DNA of 64,000 nucleotides from Nansenia antarctica (GCA_963989245.1 OZ022349.1:6605236-6669235); one strand, 5' to 3'. Counted from the first letter of the stretch, positions 20,890-32,513 are shown. Program-made: numbers and translations. Notes: a model not told the origin generated them from the sequence alone.

Positions 20890-21377
20890 AAAAAAACAAA
20901 AGGTACAGGTGGAACAACCTAAAAATACCTTATTAAGGGAATCCGGCTGGAGGTAGGTAGAACAGGTAGGGGGTCAGGCAGGTAGGCAGAACAGGCAGGA
21001 GGTCAGGCAGGTAGGCAGACAGGCAGGAGGTCAGGCAGGTAGGCAGGTAGTCAGACAGGCTGGGGGTCAGGCAGGCGGAGTGGTCGGCAGACAGGCAGGG
21101 GGTCAGGCAGGGAGCAAGGTAGTCAGGCAGGCAGGAGGTCGGCAGGCAGGGAATCCTTAAACGGGGAACAGGGAGAATAGGGTTAGGCTAGGGTAACGGG
21201 TAACGTCTAGAGTAGAGGGAACGAACACATGAACCAACCATTAAGTGGCTACGATCTGGCGTTGACTGGAAGCAGGAGCAGGGCTTAAGTAGGCGCCAGT
21301 CGCGGTCTTAATCGGCCACACCTGGCACCACTGATAGACGGCTGATGAGCCGGGGGCGGAGCTGGGGGTGGAACTGT
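20890..21377 (-). repeat. Gypsy LTR containing a GGCAGGTAGGCAGA minisatellite
   Basis: On the minus strand a purine-rich GGAGGGTGGATAC tract ends the coding region, and TGTCACAGTTCC at about 21,376 opens the LTR. An AATAAGG signal lies near 20,932. The right part of the LTR, 20,946-21,160, is an irregular minisatellite of GGCAGGTAGGCAG, GGTCAGGCAG and related units. Exact LTR end not determined. Confidence 0.5.
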
Positions 21378-21610
21378 GACAGTATCCACCCTCCGATGGA
21401 TGCCTCTGGGCGGACCACCAGGCTTGCCGGGGTGTCGGCGGTGGAAGTCCTGGACGAGCGTAGGGTCGAGGATCTGTCGCCGAGGGACCCAGCACCTCTC
21501 CTCAGGGCCATAGCCCTCCCAGTCCACCAGGTACTGGAACCCTCGGCCACGGCGACGAGAATTACTGCAGGGAAGGGGGAGAGAGGACTAGGCCGTATAT
21601 GACACACTAT
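21378..21610 (-). mobile_element. Chromodomain end of a Ty3/gypsy polyprotein
   Basis: The minus strand encodes the end of a retrotransposon chromodomain: YLVDWEGYGPEERCWVP followed by RQILDPTLVQDFHRRHP, the standard terminus of chromovirus-type integrases. A frameshift separates the first residues (RGRGFQ) from this block. The polypurine tract and LTR follow, so this is the 3' end of an element whose body is missing. Confidence 0.75.
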
Positions 21611-22256
21611 TACAGAGACTTTCAGAGAGCCTTGCAGCGGGAGAGTGCAGAGAAAGTTTTAAAAAACGGCACGGATGCGGAAGGAGTAGAGTGTTTTCAG
21701 ACCATGTCGTTGAAAGTCAGCCCCGGACATTACAGTAACTACATGCTAGCTTTATCCAATTAGACCCATGTGAATTCACGTGAACGGAAAGAACATGTGA
21801 TGTTTGAAAGCAAAGGGGCATAATTACAGTGTCTTGTTTATTACAGGAATCTGTTGTAAACATAAGAGAGGCCTTTTTTTTAAAGAGTATTGCAGCCGTA
21901 TCTATGGAGTTACAGCTGGGTAGCTGGGAGTTATATTTAGCCTCCTGTGTTATTCTCATCCTTAATTGAGTGCACAAACTCTTCCGACCTCCAAACTGTT
22001 CTCTCGGTTCCCAGATGGCTGTTTGGCAAACGATGTAGCTAGCTAGCACTTGCTAGTGCAGTGTAACGTTATTAGGCCCAACTAGCTACTTGACTGGTGC
22101 AATTGTGTCTGTTAATATTAACTGTCTAGATGGGTGGCTGGATAATTAGCGGATGGGCTGGATGGCTAAATGGATGGCTGAATTGTGACATTATCATAAT
22201 AAGCATTCTACATGGACAGCTAACTAACTGAACTTTGGTTGATATCAACAGGTTGT
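21611..22256. other. Spacer, no gene recognised
   Basis: AT-rich sequence with GCTAGCTAGC-type and GGATGGCTGAA-type simple motifs, with no coding pattern. Confidence 0.4.
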
Positions 22257-22273
22257 CGTCCTATGACTAATCC

Positions 22274-22624
22274 TGGACATGCTCACATGGACAACTTCAG
22301 TTCTGGTGATGAGACTGTAGAGCCATCTGGTAAGATTAGATATCACCATATATATCACTGAGACTGACTTTGTCAGAGCAGCTGACAGAGATCAGAGTTC
22401 CAGCACAAGCAAATCCAATGGCACTCCACAAGGTAAGAGGTCTACTGATATACATTTTCATTTTAGAAGTGTGTTTCATATACCTCCATCTCATGGATGC
22501 AATTATCAAAATGTAAGATAATGATCAATTACATAAAAAAATTTGTTCTTATTCAGCAGGCTGTTTCTTTTTTTTACAGTTGCACAAAAAAGAAGAGGCA
22601 GAAAGACCAAGGAGGAACTCTCTC
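22274..22624 (+). pseudogene. Three short phase-compatible exons of an unidentified gene, cut at TTAA
   Basis: On the plus strand, MTNPGHAHMDNFSSGDETVEPS ends at a GTAAGA donor (22,331; motif trimmed here to its ends). A second exon (about 22,381-22,432) reads ADRDQSSSTSKSNGTPQ and ends at GTAAGA. A third begins after TTTTTTACAG at 22,580 and reads VAQKRRGRKTKEELSL. All three junctions share phase 1 and join into one frame. The end has an AT-hook-like KRRGRK motif, suggesting a nuclear DNA-binding protein. The frame breaks at a TTAA (22,624) where sequence resembling a piggyBac-type terminus (CACTAGGAGCACGAC) begins. I do not recognise the protein. Confidence 0.35.
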
Positions 22625-23033
22625 TTAACACTAGGAGCACGACACTGTTTTGCCTACTTTAGGTGATGTCAAATGACCGACCCCCCACTCTTTACAGTGA
22701 GAAGCTGTGTACTGACGCACAAGGTTCGCTGGATGGCGCCACTTGTACATTAGTCTGGCTCCACAGCCTGAAATGACTTGAAACTCTGAAACCAAGAAGC
22801 CAAGGAGTCATGGCTGAGGAAGAAACGGTCCAAAGCCTGGCTTCATGTCACACAAGAAGAGAACAATTACAACATCGCTACTTGTAAAAATGCATATGTT
22901 CCTATGCGCAGAGAAGCGGGGGAAATGAATAGAGCAATCTGACATGAATAAGCGTGAGTCTGCTGAAAATGAATTTCCATGCAACATGGAAGATGTACAG
23001 ATATATATGTTGTCACAATCCTAAACTACTTCT

Positions 23034-23035
23034 GT

Positions 23036-23080
<45 letters not shown>
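23034..23080. repeat. (TA)n microsatellite
   Basis: About 20 TA dinucleotides in a row. Confidence 0.9.
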
Positions 23081-23261
23081 GTCATGGTAAGCTCATGTAC
23101 ATTGTACATGCAGAGCTGTTGGGTTGTGACACCGAGATAAGGCAGGGAACTGCACATGCTGGCACCGTTAGCCTGCAAACCTCACACACCACACAATTGC
23201 CTGCCATTTAGGAAAACATAGCAAATAACCTTTGATTTGATTTGACTATTTGTACTGCTAA

Positions 23262-23890
23262 TTGAACATCTTTGAGATGTTCGAGAAGGTGGCCAAAGAG
23301 AGTGAGTGGCCAGAGGATAAATGGTCTCTCCTAGTCCAAAGCGTACTGACGGGGAAAAATCAGAGGCCAGTAGCTGCTCTAGACTGCAGAGTAGGCCTTG
23401 AATATGGTCCTCTCAGGAAAGCAGTGTTAGAGGCAGAGTACCTGAGGCCTATCGGCATAGATTTAGGGAATTAAGAAGTCAGACTAGCGAGTCTTACCTA
23501 GATCTATGGCACAAACATGAAATTGCTTTCTGGGTAAAGTGAGGTATGGGATTTTTCTGAACTGGTAGTGTTAGAGCACTACACTGGTAGTGTTAGAGCA
23601 GTTCAAAACCAGTGTTCCCAAGGAGGTGGAGATCTACCTAAACGAACGTGAAGTAAAATCTCCACGGCAAGCTGCCGAGTTGGCGGATAATGATGAAGTT
23701 ATCCATAGTAGGCAGTTTACTAACCCAGTTGGCAGGAGATGGCCTCTTGACTCAGCTAGTGGTAACCACCAGTCTGGAAAGCCCATGGGGAACGTATTTC
23801 GTTCTCTTCAGCCCGTCGACAGGGGCACACCGCGACCTGACTGGTTCTTTAGGCCAGAGGTGTGGCGGTACTCAGCCATACAGTCGTAGT
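23262..23890 (+). pseudogene. SCAN/gag-like fragment of a gypsy-type retroelement
   Basis: The plus strand encodes FEKVAKESEWPEDKWSLLVQ then SVLTGK, and after a break EQFKTSVPKEVEIYLNE and a PRQAAELAD helix. These are the two halves of the helical capsid domain shared by Gmr1-like gypsy Gag proteins and vertebrate SCAN domains. The frame is interrupted between 23,474 and 23,590 and no pol follows, so it is a dead remnant. Confidence 0.6.
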
Positions 23891-23954
23891 TATGCTTCCC
23901 CCTTAGAAATACGGGGTTTCCGTTGTCATAAGGTGGGGCATAAGAAGACAGTGT

Positions 23955-24113
23955 CCTACTCTGAGGTCAAGGCGGTATTCAGCTGTAAATGTAGGAGTAT
24001 AATCTATTCAAGTGGTGTCAATGAAGCACACTGGTAATGTCCATGATTAAATCCAACTGGGAAATAAGAAAAGGAGGTCTTGAAGGGGTTACACAGCCCT
24101 GACATTTGACACC
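23955..24113. repeat. Dispersed repeat, second copy at 41,655-41,815
   Basis: About 160 bp (TATTCAGCTGTAAATG.AGGAGTAT to GACACCCTCCTCCT) match 41,655-41,815 at high identity. At this site the repeat joins directly onto the tdrd5-like copy A exon and appears to define where that copy was truncated. Confidence 0.7.
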
Positions 24114-27075
24114 CTCCTCCTCTGTGTTTGTGTCACACAGGAAGACCTGCAGAAAGTCTGTGTGATAGCTGTCCAGGGCTCCCACCAGGGGGCGCTCACA
24201 GCACAGCTTCTGGAAGGAGCTGGTGGCGTTCCAACTCCAACTGCCCTGGAACACCAAAACACTGGCTTTTAATATTGTTAAGTAAGTAAAGTAAAGTAAA
24301 ACTTTATTTATATGGCGCCTTTCGTACATGAATGCAACTCAAAGCGCTTTGAATGGGAGAGTGCTATCCTGAATGTAAATGTGGGTTATGGAAGTCAATG
24401 GGACTCTATGGTGTTAAAAGCTTGGGGAGATTGGTGGTCAATAAGAGTGATGTGAGATTGTGTGGAGCCTTACACCCATTGGCTTGATTCCAGTGAGCGA
24501 TGAGGGGACTGCTTGTGCCGGGAGCTCAGAGTAACAAGACCTTGGGGTGAGAAACCAGAGAGATGGAGGGAGACGACAACAACACAGACAAGGAGGTCGA
24601 AACACTTGTCATCAAAATGACCGTCACATTTACGCAACATTGACTTTACACTACAGTATGTGGCGAGAAGCAGTCTCCCACACTATGGTGTCGACCCAAA
24701 CCATACGGACACAGTACGACATCGTTACGGGTCAGACTGCTTTCTTGTCACATACAGCTTCTCAACATCAGCTTTATTTTAGAGAGCCAAGCTACAATGA
24801 AACACAGAGTGAACACCTACACACAGAGCTGCCAAGTCTCACGCTTTGGTCGTGAGACACACGCATTCAGGACTGAAGCCGTAAGCCTTGTCTGTGAAAC
24901 CGGCCCATTGACTTTCATTGATGCATACTGTCTGAACTGGACCAGAAGAACCCTACTTGTCTACATTGCTGTCTGTCTGTCTGAACTGGACCAGAAGAAG
25001 CCTACTTGAGGAACTTGAGGCTGGTCCTGTCCACAGTGGTGAGGTCCCCATAGTCCACGTAGTAGACCTCCACCTGGGTCTGGCTGAGGATGCGGTGGAC
25101 GACGACGCGGTAGAACCACATGGGAACCACGTGTTCTCTGGGATCCACGCAGCACACCTGGCCCTGACGCACGAAGCCTGAGGGAAGGGCGTAGCGCTCC
25201 GCCACCTCAGGACAGGAGTAGCAGCTCCTAGGAGGAAGACATGGTCCCACAAACTCCAAAGTGACTTCAAACAAATACATTTAAGTAAGTGAATCATCTA
25301 TCCATCAGTCATTGTAAGAAAAAATCATCTATGCTAAGATCTATGCTAGGCCATTGGCAGTCGCAATGCTAGAAGAAGGAAGAATTATTATTATTTCTTT
25401 TTTTATTCTATTCATGGTTCTATTTAACCAGTGAAGATGCAGTACTCTGATCTAACCATAGGGTTACGTTCCAGCTACTATGTCATTCATGTGGTTACCT
25501 GAGATATTAGACCTGATAAGAGATCTGATCATCTGCAGCATGACTACAACCAAGGCAACCATTAATTTCCTGTTCATGTTTCCTACCCGGTCTGAGCGGC
25601 ACCGTCTCCTCACCTCATCTTCATCATCATGTCCACCAGGGCGCGGGCCTCCTGGGTCTCGTTGAAGCTGATGTAGAAGTTGCTGGGTGACTCCACATGC
25701 TCCACCAGCACAGATATCAGCTCCCGGGGGCCCCTGCGCGTGGGAGCCCTCAAGCGCTGACCCCGCAGGGCGTCCAGAGGAACCACCTTCCCAGGACTGG
25801 ACCGGACCTGGACGCACACACACACACACACACACACACTTGTGTTTTTACTTGTGTCACCACAAAGAGGCTTTGAGGACTGAATGAAGGTTCTCTAAGA
25901 TTTACAATCTCTAAAGAAGATGTACAGGTGATCAGACATACAGGTGATCAGACAGACAGGTGATCAGACATACAGGTGATCAGACATACAGGTGATCAGA
26001 CATACAGGTGATCAGACAGACCTTCTGGTCCCGGAGCTGAGCAGGCAGGGCCGGGGGCGCGGGGGCCCGCCGGGGCGGCGCCATGGAGGACGGCTCTCTG
26101 TAGCGCGGGGAGAAGAAGCCGCCCCTGCAGGGTTTCTTCATCTTGGGGTTGCACTGCCTGGCCACCAGCTCCCCAATGCCTCTGGTGCTGTCGTCCAAAA
26201 CCGCTGCAGAGGGACCAAGGGATGGGAGGAAAAAGAGAAGCAAAGGGATTGGATGGAATGAAGTCATTGTTTTTCATTTCACACATGTGCTCTGTGCAGC
26301 TTACCTTTCAACACCAAGCTGCCGTCTTTCAAATACCTCACGTTCACCACGTCAGGCATCGCCATCATCATGTCCAGCACATTGCTGAAGCCCAGGGCCT
26401 TCAGAGGCAGAGGTTGGCCCATCATGTTGATGTAGTCCTGTTTCAGTTGGTCCGGGGACAGGCTTAGCTTGCTTGATATGAGCAGGGAGCGCACCTCCTT
26501 CTTCAGCACCGAGACCTTCTGGTCCCGGAGCTGAGCAGGCAGGGCCGCGGGGGCCCGCCGGGGCGGCGCCATGGAGGACGGCTCCAGGTTCATCTTGGGG
26601 TTGCACTGCCTGGCCACCAGCTCCCCAATGCCTCTGGTGCTGTCGTCCACAACCGCTGCAGAGGGACCAAGGGATGGGAGGAAAAAGAGAAGCAAAGGGA
26701 TTGGATGGAATGAAGTCATTGTTTTTCATTTCATACATGTGCTCTGTGCACAAAGTTCTTTTTTTCAACCGAACAAAAGAGCATAGAACTCATTGCTAGC
26801 TATTACCTACCTATCTATCCATCTATGTATCTATCTAGTAACGTTAGTAGGGCACTAGCTAGTAAGCACGTTCTAGCTAGTAGCTAGCACAAGTAATTTA
26901 TTACTAGCTAGCTGCGCGCTAGCTAGCGTCACCATGGACACAAGCACCATTCACCTCGTGGACACAATGCTAGTTAGCTAGCCTAGCTATTAGATGAATC
27001 CACAAATTGACACGACTTACCCCTTAACACTGACATGAACAAAGTATCATCGAAGCCATCCATGCTGGATGCCAT
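24114..27075 (-). pseudogene. tdrd5: Tdrd5-like gene, copy A, 3'-truncated
   Basis: TDRD5 is a germ-cell LOTUS/Tudor protein of the piRNA pathway that supports transposon silencing. Exons on the minus strand are 27,075-27,021 (MASSMDGFDD), 26,655-26,305 (LOTUS: KKEVRSLLISSKLSLSPDQ, LPLKALGFSNVLDMM, MPDVVNVRY), 26,203-26,022 (DDSTRGIGELVARQ), 25,807-25,614 (start of extended Tudor: ELISVLVEHVESPSNFYI), 25,227-25,006 (Tudor core: WFYRVVVHRI, EVYYVDYGDL) and a cut exon 24,245-24,114 (FQKLCCERPLVGALD, FLCDTNTEE). Phases agree through the Tudor exon. The exon expected next (CCY..LPAQ.. in TDRD5) is not found, so the last piece is out of phase. The gene stops inside an exon against a dispersed repeat. 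A hAT sits at the start codon. Exon 26,655-26,305 carries a duplicated DDSTRGIGELVARQ segment fused to LOTUS. Confidence 0.8.
25922..26020. repeat. 16-bp minisatellite (ACAGGTGATCAGACAT) in copy A
   Basis: About six units between the Tudor and DDSTRG exons. The matching site in copy B (35,836-36,035) has about twelve units, so the array length changed after duplication. Confidence 0.85.
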
Positions 27076-27081
27076 CTAGGC

Positions 27082-28558
27082 CAGCGTTTCTCAACCTTTT
27101 TTCAGTCACGGCACCCTTCAAAAGTTCATAAAATCTCAAGGCACCCCAGTCTAAAATATAGCTATTCAAAAATGACACTGCATCACTCAGACGGCCCCAT
27201 ATAACGTGCGCGCACACACACACACACAACGGCTATTGAGAGAGAGGGGAGGGAGTGTGACTCACCATCAATGGGAGACCTGCGCCTGGGAAGACGCACA
27301 CAACCGTCCTATTCTGGCAGGGATGGATGAGAGGCAGACACGGAGCTCCTGGTCCTATTCTGGCAGGGATGGATGAGAGGCAGACACGGAGCTCCTGGTC
27401 CACAGCCCTCAGTCGCTCCCTGTACTTGTTTTTGATGTACGTCAGGCTTGAAAAGCTCAGTTCGCACAAATACGTTGTGGAGAAGGGTAGAAGAATAGCA
27501 ACGGCGCTACTTGAAGCTAGTGGGTACTCGTTTTCCACTGATACCCAAAACCTGTCCAAATCCATGTCCTGAAATTTAATTTTCAATGTGCGATCTTCCC
27601 TGATCTCTGCCAGTTGCTCCTGTGTTGGCAGTGACAATTCACTTGAGCTCTTGAGTGCACTTGAACTCCAAGGATCACGGACCCAGTCAAACTCTGCATA
27701 AGACTCAGATGGAAAATAGTGCCTAAATCGCTCGTCAAGAGTTTTCAGATGCTGAGTGATGAGGTCAGAAAGTGTACTGCTGTTTGAATGCACACGACAC
27801 AAGGGAAACATATCAAGCCTGCCCTGTTCCACAAAGGAACGCCAGAGTGTGAGCTTAGATCTGAAGCCACGCAGTTTGTCAGACGAGGTGAGAAGGTTTT
27901 CTTCTTTGCCTTGCATTTTAATGTTCAGCTCATTGAGATGCTTAAAGATATCGGCCAAGTACGCAAGTTTTGCGCACCATCGCTCATCTGCGAGCATCTC
28001 CGCATGTGCATATTTCTCTCCTATCAGGAAGGTATTCAGTTCTTCTTTTAACTCATACAGTCGGCCCAACACCTTCCCACGCGAAAGCCAGCGGACGGCT
28101 GTGTGTAGTAGCAAGCTATGATGCTCTGCTCCCATTTCCTCGCATAGGATTGAAAACAGACGGCTCTTTAACGGGCGCGTCTTGATGAAATTAACAACGT
28201 CCACCGCTCTGTCCAGTACATCTGACAGCTCTTTGGGTAGCGTCTTTGCAACAAGTGCCTCTCTGTGAAGAAAGCAGTGGGTTGTTCGCATGCCTGGGTT
28301 TTGCGCTTTGACCCTACTGATGAAGCCCTTGGCACTGCCCGTGCATAATAAATAAATTATTATTATATATATCAATAAATAATTAATTTAAGTAGTTGTC
28401 ATCGTATTGTCTTTTTTTGGCCTTACTGCTGGTATCTACCTTCGATGTAGAGCTGGATGGAGTTGGCTCTGTTTCAGAATATAGAATTATTTGACGGCAC
28501 CCCTGAAGACACCAGGGGGCGCCCCAGTGTGCCGCGGCACCCCGGTTGAGAAGCGCTG
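27082..28558 (-). mobile_element. hAT element at the start codon of tdrd5-like copy A
   Basis: Ends are CAGCGTTTCTCAACC and GGTTGAGAAGCGCTG (one mismatch in 15). They are flanked by the 8-bp direct repeat ATCTAGGC (27,074-27,081 and 28,559-28,566). Copy B at 37,105-37,112 has a single ATCTAGGC, the empty site. Length is 1,477 bp, shorter than full hATs, so the 5' half of the transposase is deleted. Confidence 0.92.
27233..28375 (-). pseudogene. hAT transposase C-terminal part (ZBED5/FAM200-like)
   Basis: An open frame of about 370 codons has the block typical of ZBED5-like hAT proteins: MRTTHCFLHREALVAK, LLLHTAVRWLSRGKVLGRL, LNELNIKMQGKEENL and the dimerisation end LPFSTTYLCELSFSSL. The BED finger and first catalytic Asp are missing. 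Its C-terminus runs into a duplicated 45-bp segment (GGTCCTATTCTGGCAGGGATGG). It cannot encode a full transposase. Confidence 0.8.
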
Positions 28559-28566
28559 ATCTAGGC

Positions 28567-28737
28567 TATATTTCCAGGTCGCTGGTTCCCAAACGTACCT
28601 GCTAAAAAACAACGGGCACTCCGTTTGTCTCTGCACTCCGAAAATGCTTCTCAGACAACGGGAAAATCTCTCTCCGATCTCTTTCTCGTGTTGGGACAAA
28701 CTATATACTTGTCTGCGCAAGAATGAGTATAAAAAAC

Positions 28738-28774
<37 letters not shown>

Positions 28775-29167
28775 CCCCTTAGAGAGGACAGATCTCTTCA
28801 GTGGTAACATCATCAGTGGTAACCATCTACCACTGGGTTTGCAGGGTTGAAATGTACATGCCCTTCATGAGGCTAACTTCAATGGGGTTTTCTAGCATCA
28901 TTAGTGCTCTGGTTAGCCCCTGGTGTGTGTGTGTGTGTGTGTGTTTGGGTAGTAGTCACCATATGGGGAGCTCTGGGTGTGCATTAGTCCAGGGGTGTGG
29001 AGGCTCAGTGGTCTCAGGATGGGGGGTTGGGGGGGAGCGCCCCCCTCCCCTACACAGCCATGACAGGGCTGCTGCTTCTCTTTCCCTCTGGGCAGAGGCT
29101 GCTTCCATGTCTGAGGGAGGGGGAGGGGCTGAAGTCTCTGTTTATATTCAGACATATAGATTATATA
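28567..29167. other. Copy A upstream region, TA and TG microsatellites, unassigned GC-rich block
   Basis: Bases 28,567-28,740 match 37,113-37,290, the sequence upstream of copy B, and end at a (TA)n run (28,743-28,773). They probably hold the original promoter and 5'UTR. Bases 28,924-28,945 are (TG)n. The GC-rich block 28,960-29,150 has an open minus-strand frame rich in proline and could be a terminal exon of copy B, but nothing confirms it. Confidence 0.4.
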
Positions 29168-30959
29168 CACTACCGTTCAAAAGTTTGGGGTCACCCAGAC
29201 AATTTCGTGTTTTCCATGAAAACTCACACTTTTATTTATCAAATGAGTTGCAAAATGAATAGAAAATACAGTCAAGACATTGACAAGGTTAGAAATAATG
29301 ATTTTTATTTGAAATAATTATTTTGTCGTTCAAACTTTGCTTTCGTCAAAGAATGCTCCCTTTATAGCAATTACAGCATTGCAGACCTTTGGCATTCTAG
29401 CTGTTAATTTGTTGAGGTAATCTGAAGAAATTTCACCCCACGCTTCCTGAAGCACCTCCCACAAGTTGGATTGGCTTGATGGGCACTTCTTGCGTACCAT
29501 ACGGTCAAGCTGCTCCCACAACAGCTCAATAGAGTTGAGATCTGGTGACTCCCCTGGCCACTTCATTACAGACAGAATACTAGCTGCCTGATTCTTCCCT
29601 AAATAGTTCTTGCATAATTTGGAGGTGTGCTTTGGGTCATTGTCCTGTTATAGGAGGAAATTGGCTCCAATCAAGCGCTGTCCACAGGGTATGGCATGGC
29701 GTTGCAAAATTGAGTGATAGCCTTCCTTATTCAAAATTCCTTTTACCTTGTACAAATCTCCCACGTTACCAGCACCAAAGCAGCCTCAGACCATCACATT
29801 ACCTCCACCATGCTTGACAGATGGCGTCAGGCACTCTTCCAGCATCTTTTCATTTGTTCTGCATCTCACAAATGTTCTTCTGTGTGATTCAAACACCTCA
29901 AACTTCGATTTGTCTGTCCATAACACTTTTTTCCAATCTTCCTCTGTCCAATGTCTGTGTTCTTTTGCCCATATTAATCTTTTCCTTTTATTGGCCAGTG
30001 TCAGATATGGCTTTTTCTTTGCCACTCTGCCTAGAAGGCCAGCATCCCGGAGTCGCCTCTTCACTGTAGACGTTAACACTGGCGTTTTGCGGGTACCATT
30101 TAATGAAGCTGCCAGTTCAGGACCTGTGAGGCGTCTATTTCTCAAACTAGAGACTCTAATGTACTTGTCTTCTTGCTCAGTTGTGCCCCGGGGCCTCCCA
30201 CTTCTCTTTCTACTCTGGTCAGAGCCTGTTTGTGCTGTTCTCTGAAGGGAGTAGTACACACCGTTGTAGGAAATGTTCAGTTTCTTGGCAATTTCTCACA
30301 TGGAATAGCCTTCATTTCTAAGAACAAGAATAGACTGTCGAGTTTCATATGAAAGTTATCTTTTTCTGGCCATTTTGAGAGTATAATCAAACCCACAAAT
30401 GTGATGCTAGGCAAACTGGCTAGTAGTCGCTCTATGTGTAGAGGGCTGCAAGGGAATTTTCCTGGCTACATAGTGTACAGGTTTTTGCTTTTGCCTGCTT
30501 GTGGCTCTGTCAGTATGTGAAGCGCATTGAGTTGCATCTTGTAAGAAATGCGCTATACAAATAAAATTTGATTTGATTTGATGCTCCAGATACTCAACTA
30601 GCTCAAAGGAAGGCCATTTGTATAGCTTCTCTAACCAGCAAAACCGTTTTCAGCTGTGCTAACGTAATTGCACAAGGGTTTTCAAGGTTTTTCTAATCTA
30701 TTAGCTTTTTAACGCGATTAGCAAACACAATGTACCATTAGAACACTGGAGTGACGGTTGCTGGAAATGGGCCTCTATACACCTATGTAGATATTCCATT
30801 AAAAAACAGATGTTTGCAGCTAGAATGATCATTTTCCACATTAACAATGTATAGAGTGTATTTCTGATTAATTTAATGTTATCTTCATTGAAAAAAACAG
30901 TGCTTTTCTTTAAAAATTAAGGACATTTCTAAGTGACCCCAAACTTTTGAACGGTAGTG
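29168..30959 (-). mobile_element. Tc1-type transposon, complete ends, TA target
   Basis: Terminal repeats CACTACCGTTCAAAAGTTTG (left) and its reverse complement (right) are flanked by TA on both sides (29,166-29,167 and 30,960-30,961). Length is 1,792 bp. A LINE/SINE-type tail with AAATAAAATTTGATTTGATT at about 30,500-30,580 lies inside it and is a later insertion. Confidence 0.9.
29330..30370 (-). pseudogene. Tc1 transposase, inactivated
   Basis: On the minus strand the paired HTH region (RLTGPELAASLN, TVKRRLRDAGL) leads to the DD34E core: VLWTDKSKFEVF (first Asp), NDPKHTSKLCKNYL (second Asp) and SPDLNSIELLWEQLD (Glu). At least two stop codons lie in the core (after the HGGGNVMV motif near 29,786 and near 29,647), with others in the N-terminal part. 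The element is no longer autonomous. Confidence 0.85.
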
Positions 30960-30961
30960 TA

Positions 30962-31264
30962 CATGAATAGACTGGGACAACTAAATGAGCTTTCTCATAA
31001 CGACTGTTTGGAACTGGCTGGATTTAGTCTTGTTCAAAGAAAACCGAGAGAAATAGTGAAACCAGTCCATACACAAACCCTCAAATAAAAGCTGAGAATC
31101 TCTACTGTAACTTCATGGTTATTGTTTTTGATTTCCAATCCAAACTTTTGGAGTGTAGAGTCAAGAGACTAAAAAACACTTGACTGTCCCATTACTTAGG
31201 CAGGGAACGGTGTGTTTCATTTTAGGATATCACTGACTAAACACAGTCAAGCCTGTGTCCTTAC
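30962..31264. other. Spacer, no exon recognised
   Basis: AT-rich, with no coding signal. It contains a degenerate transposon-end-like string (AAACTTTTGGAGTGTAGAG) near 31,143. Confidence 0.35.
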
Positions 31265-31906
31265 CTCAGTTGTGTCTCCATGGTAACCCAGGTCTTGGGC
31301 TGTACCACCTCTGGGGTGGGGGGGTCCGGGGTCCACCCCTGGTCCTATTAACAACATTAAAACATTACACACAATAGAACAGTTAAGGCATTGGATATGA
31401 CGTCTGATAAGCCATCAGATACGCTACTGAGAAACAAGAGTAAAGGTATAATGCTATAATGGTAACTATAAAAAAAACCTTGTTCTAATTCACGTGAGCC
31501 AGTGTTTCCACGGCATTGCCAAGTATAAAACAGGGCAAACAATACCGAAAAAGTACTGTTGGGATTACTTTTTGTGCATTAAACAATACAACACCCTTTT
31601 CGAAGGTCGGAGTAATATTATAAAACTATAATAATCTAATTGATTTACTTTTAATAGACATGCATTATCTATTGTACACATTCACACTCTTGTTCAATCT
31701 GAGGGCGTGATACAGGGTCAGTGGTCCTACTTGGGCCTTGACGTTGACCTGTGTCACCCCGATGTACTTCAGCTCTGGGAGGTCAAGTAGCTCCTCCACT
31801 TCATCTTTGATCCCGGATTAAATAACACACGTATCGCTCACCACATGCACCCTCACAGAAATAGCACATCTAACAATGTTATATGAAGAAAGCTTGTATC
31901 TATTGT

Positions 31907-31907
<1 letters not shown>

Positions 31908-31963
<56 letters not shown>

Positions 31964-31965
31964 GT
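31908..31965. repeat. (TG)n microsatellite
   Basis: About 28 TG units with one C interruption, in a tdrd5-like copy B intron. Confidence 0.9.
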
Positions 31966-32513
31966 GTGAGTATTGTTAGAATGGGGAAAGGGGAGCTCTT
32001 CACCTGGGGTGTGTCAGGGGTTTGGGTGCAGGGCTCTGGGGTTTGGTCCATGTCCATGTCTACTTCCATTCCTTCATCAAACACACCTTCTCCCAGATAG
32101 AGGGTCACAGGGTTGAACTGGTCACACAGCTGAAAGGAGAAATAAGAATATATCAGAATAAATGGATGAATGCAATGGATCATTGTTGTTGAATGGATAT
32201 ATACAGTATGTGTATGCAAGTGTGTGTATGTGTGTGTGTGTGTGTGCGCCTTACTGACCTCTGAGTTGACTGCAGGGGGACAGGAGATCCCGTGGCCCTG
32301 GCTCTGCAGGACACTGTGAATGTACACGTCCTCCTCTGTGTTTGTGTCACACAGGAAGACCTGCAGAAAGTCTGTGTGATAGCTGTCCAGGGCTCCCACC
32401 AGGGGGCGCTCACAGCACAGCTTCTGGAAGGAGCTGGTGGCGTTCCAACTCCAACTGCCCTGGAACACCAAAACACTGGCTTTTAATATTGTTAAGTAAG
32501 TAAAGTAAAGTAA

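Noticed and set aside
25922..26020. CRISPR-like regular repeats
   Set aside because: The units are directly abutting 16-bp copies with no unique spacers, in an intron of a vertebrate gene. It is a minisatellite.
28913..29262. Last exon of tdrd5-like copy B
   Set aside because: The proline-rich frame has no recognisable TDRD5 motif or convincing splice site, so it was left unassigned.
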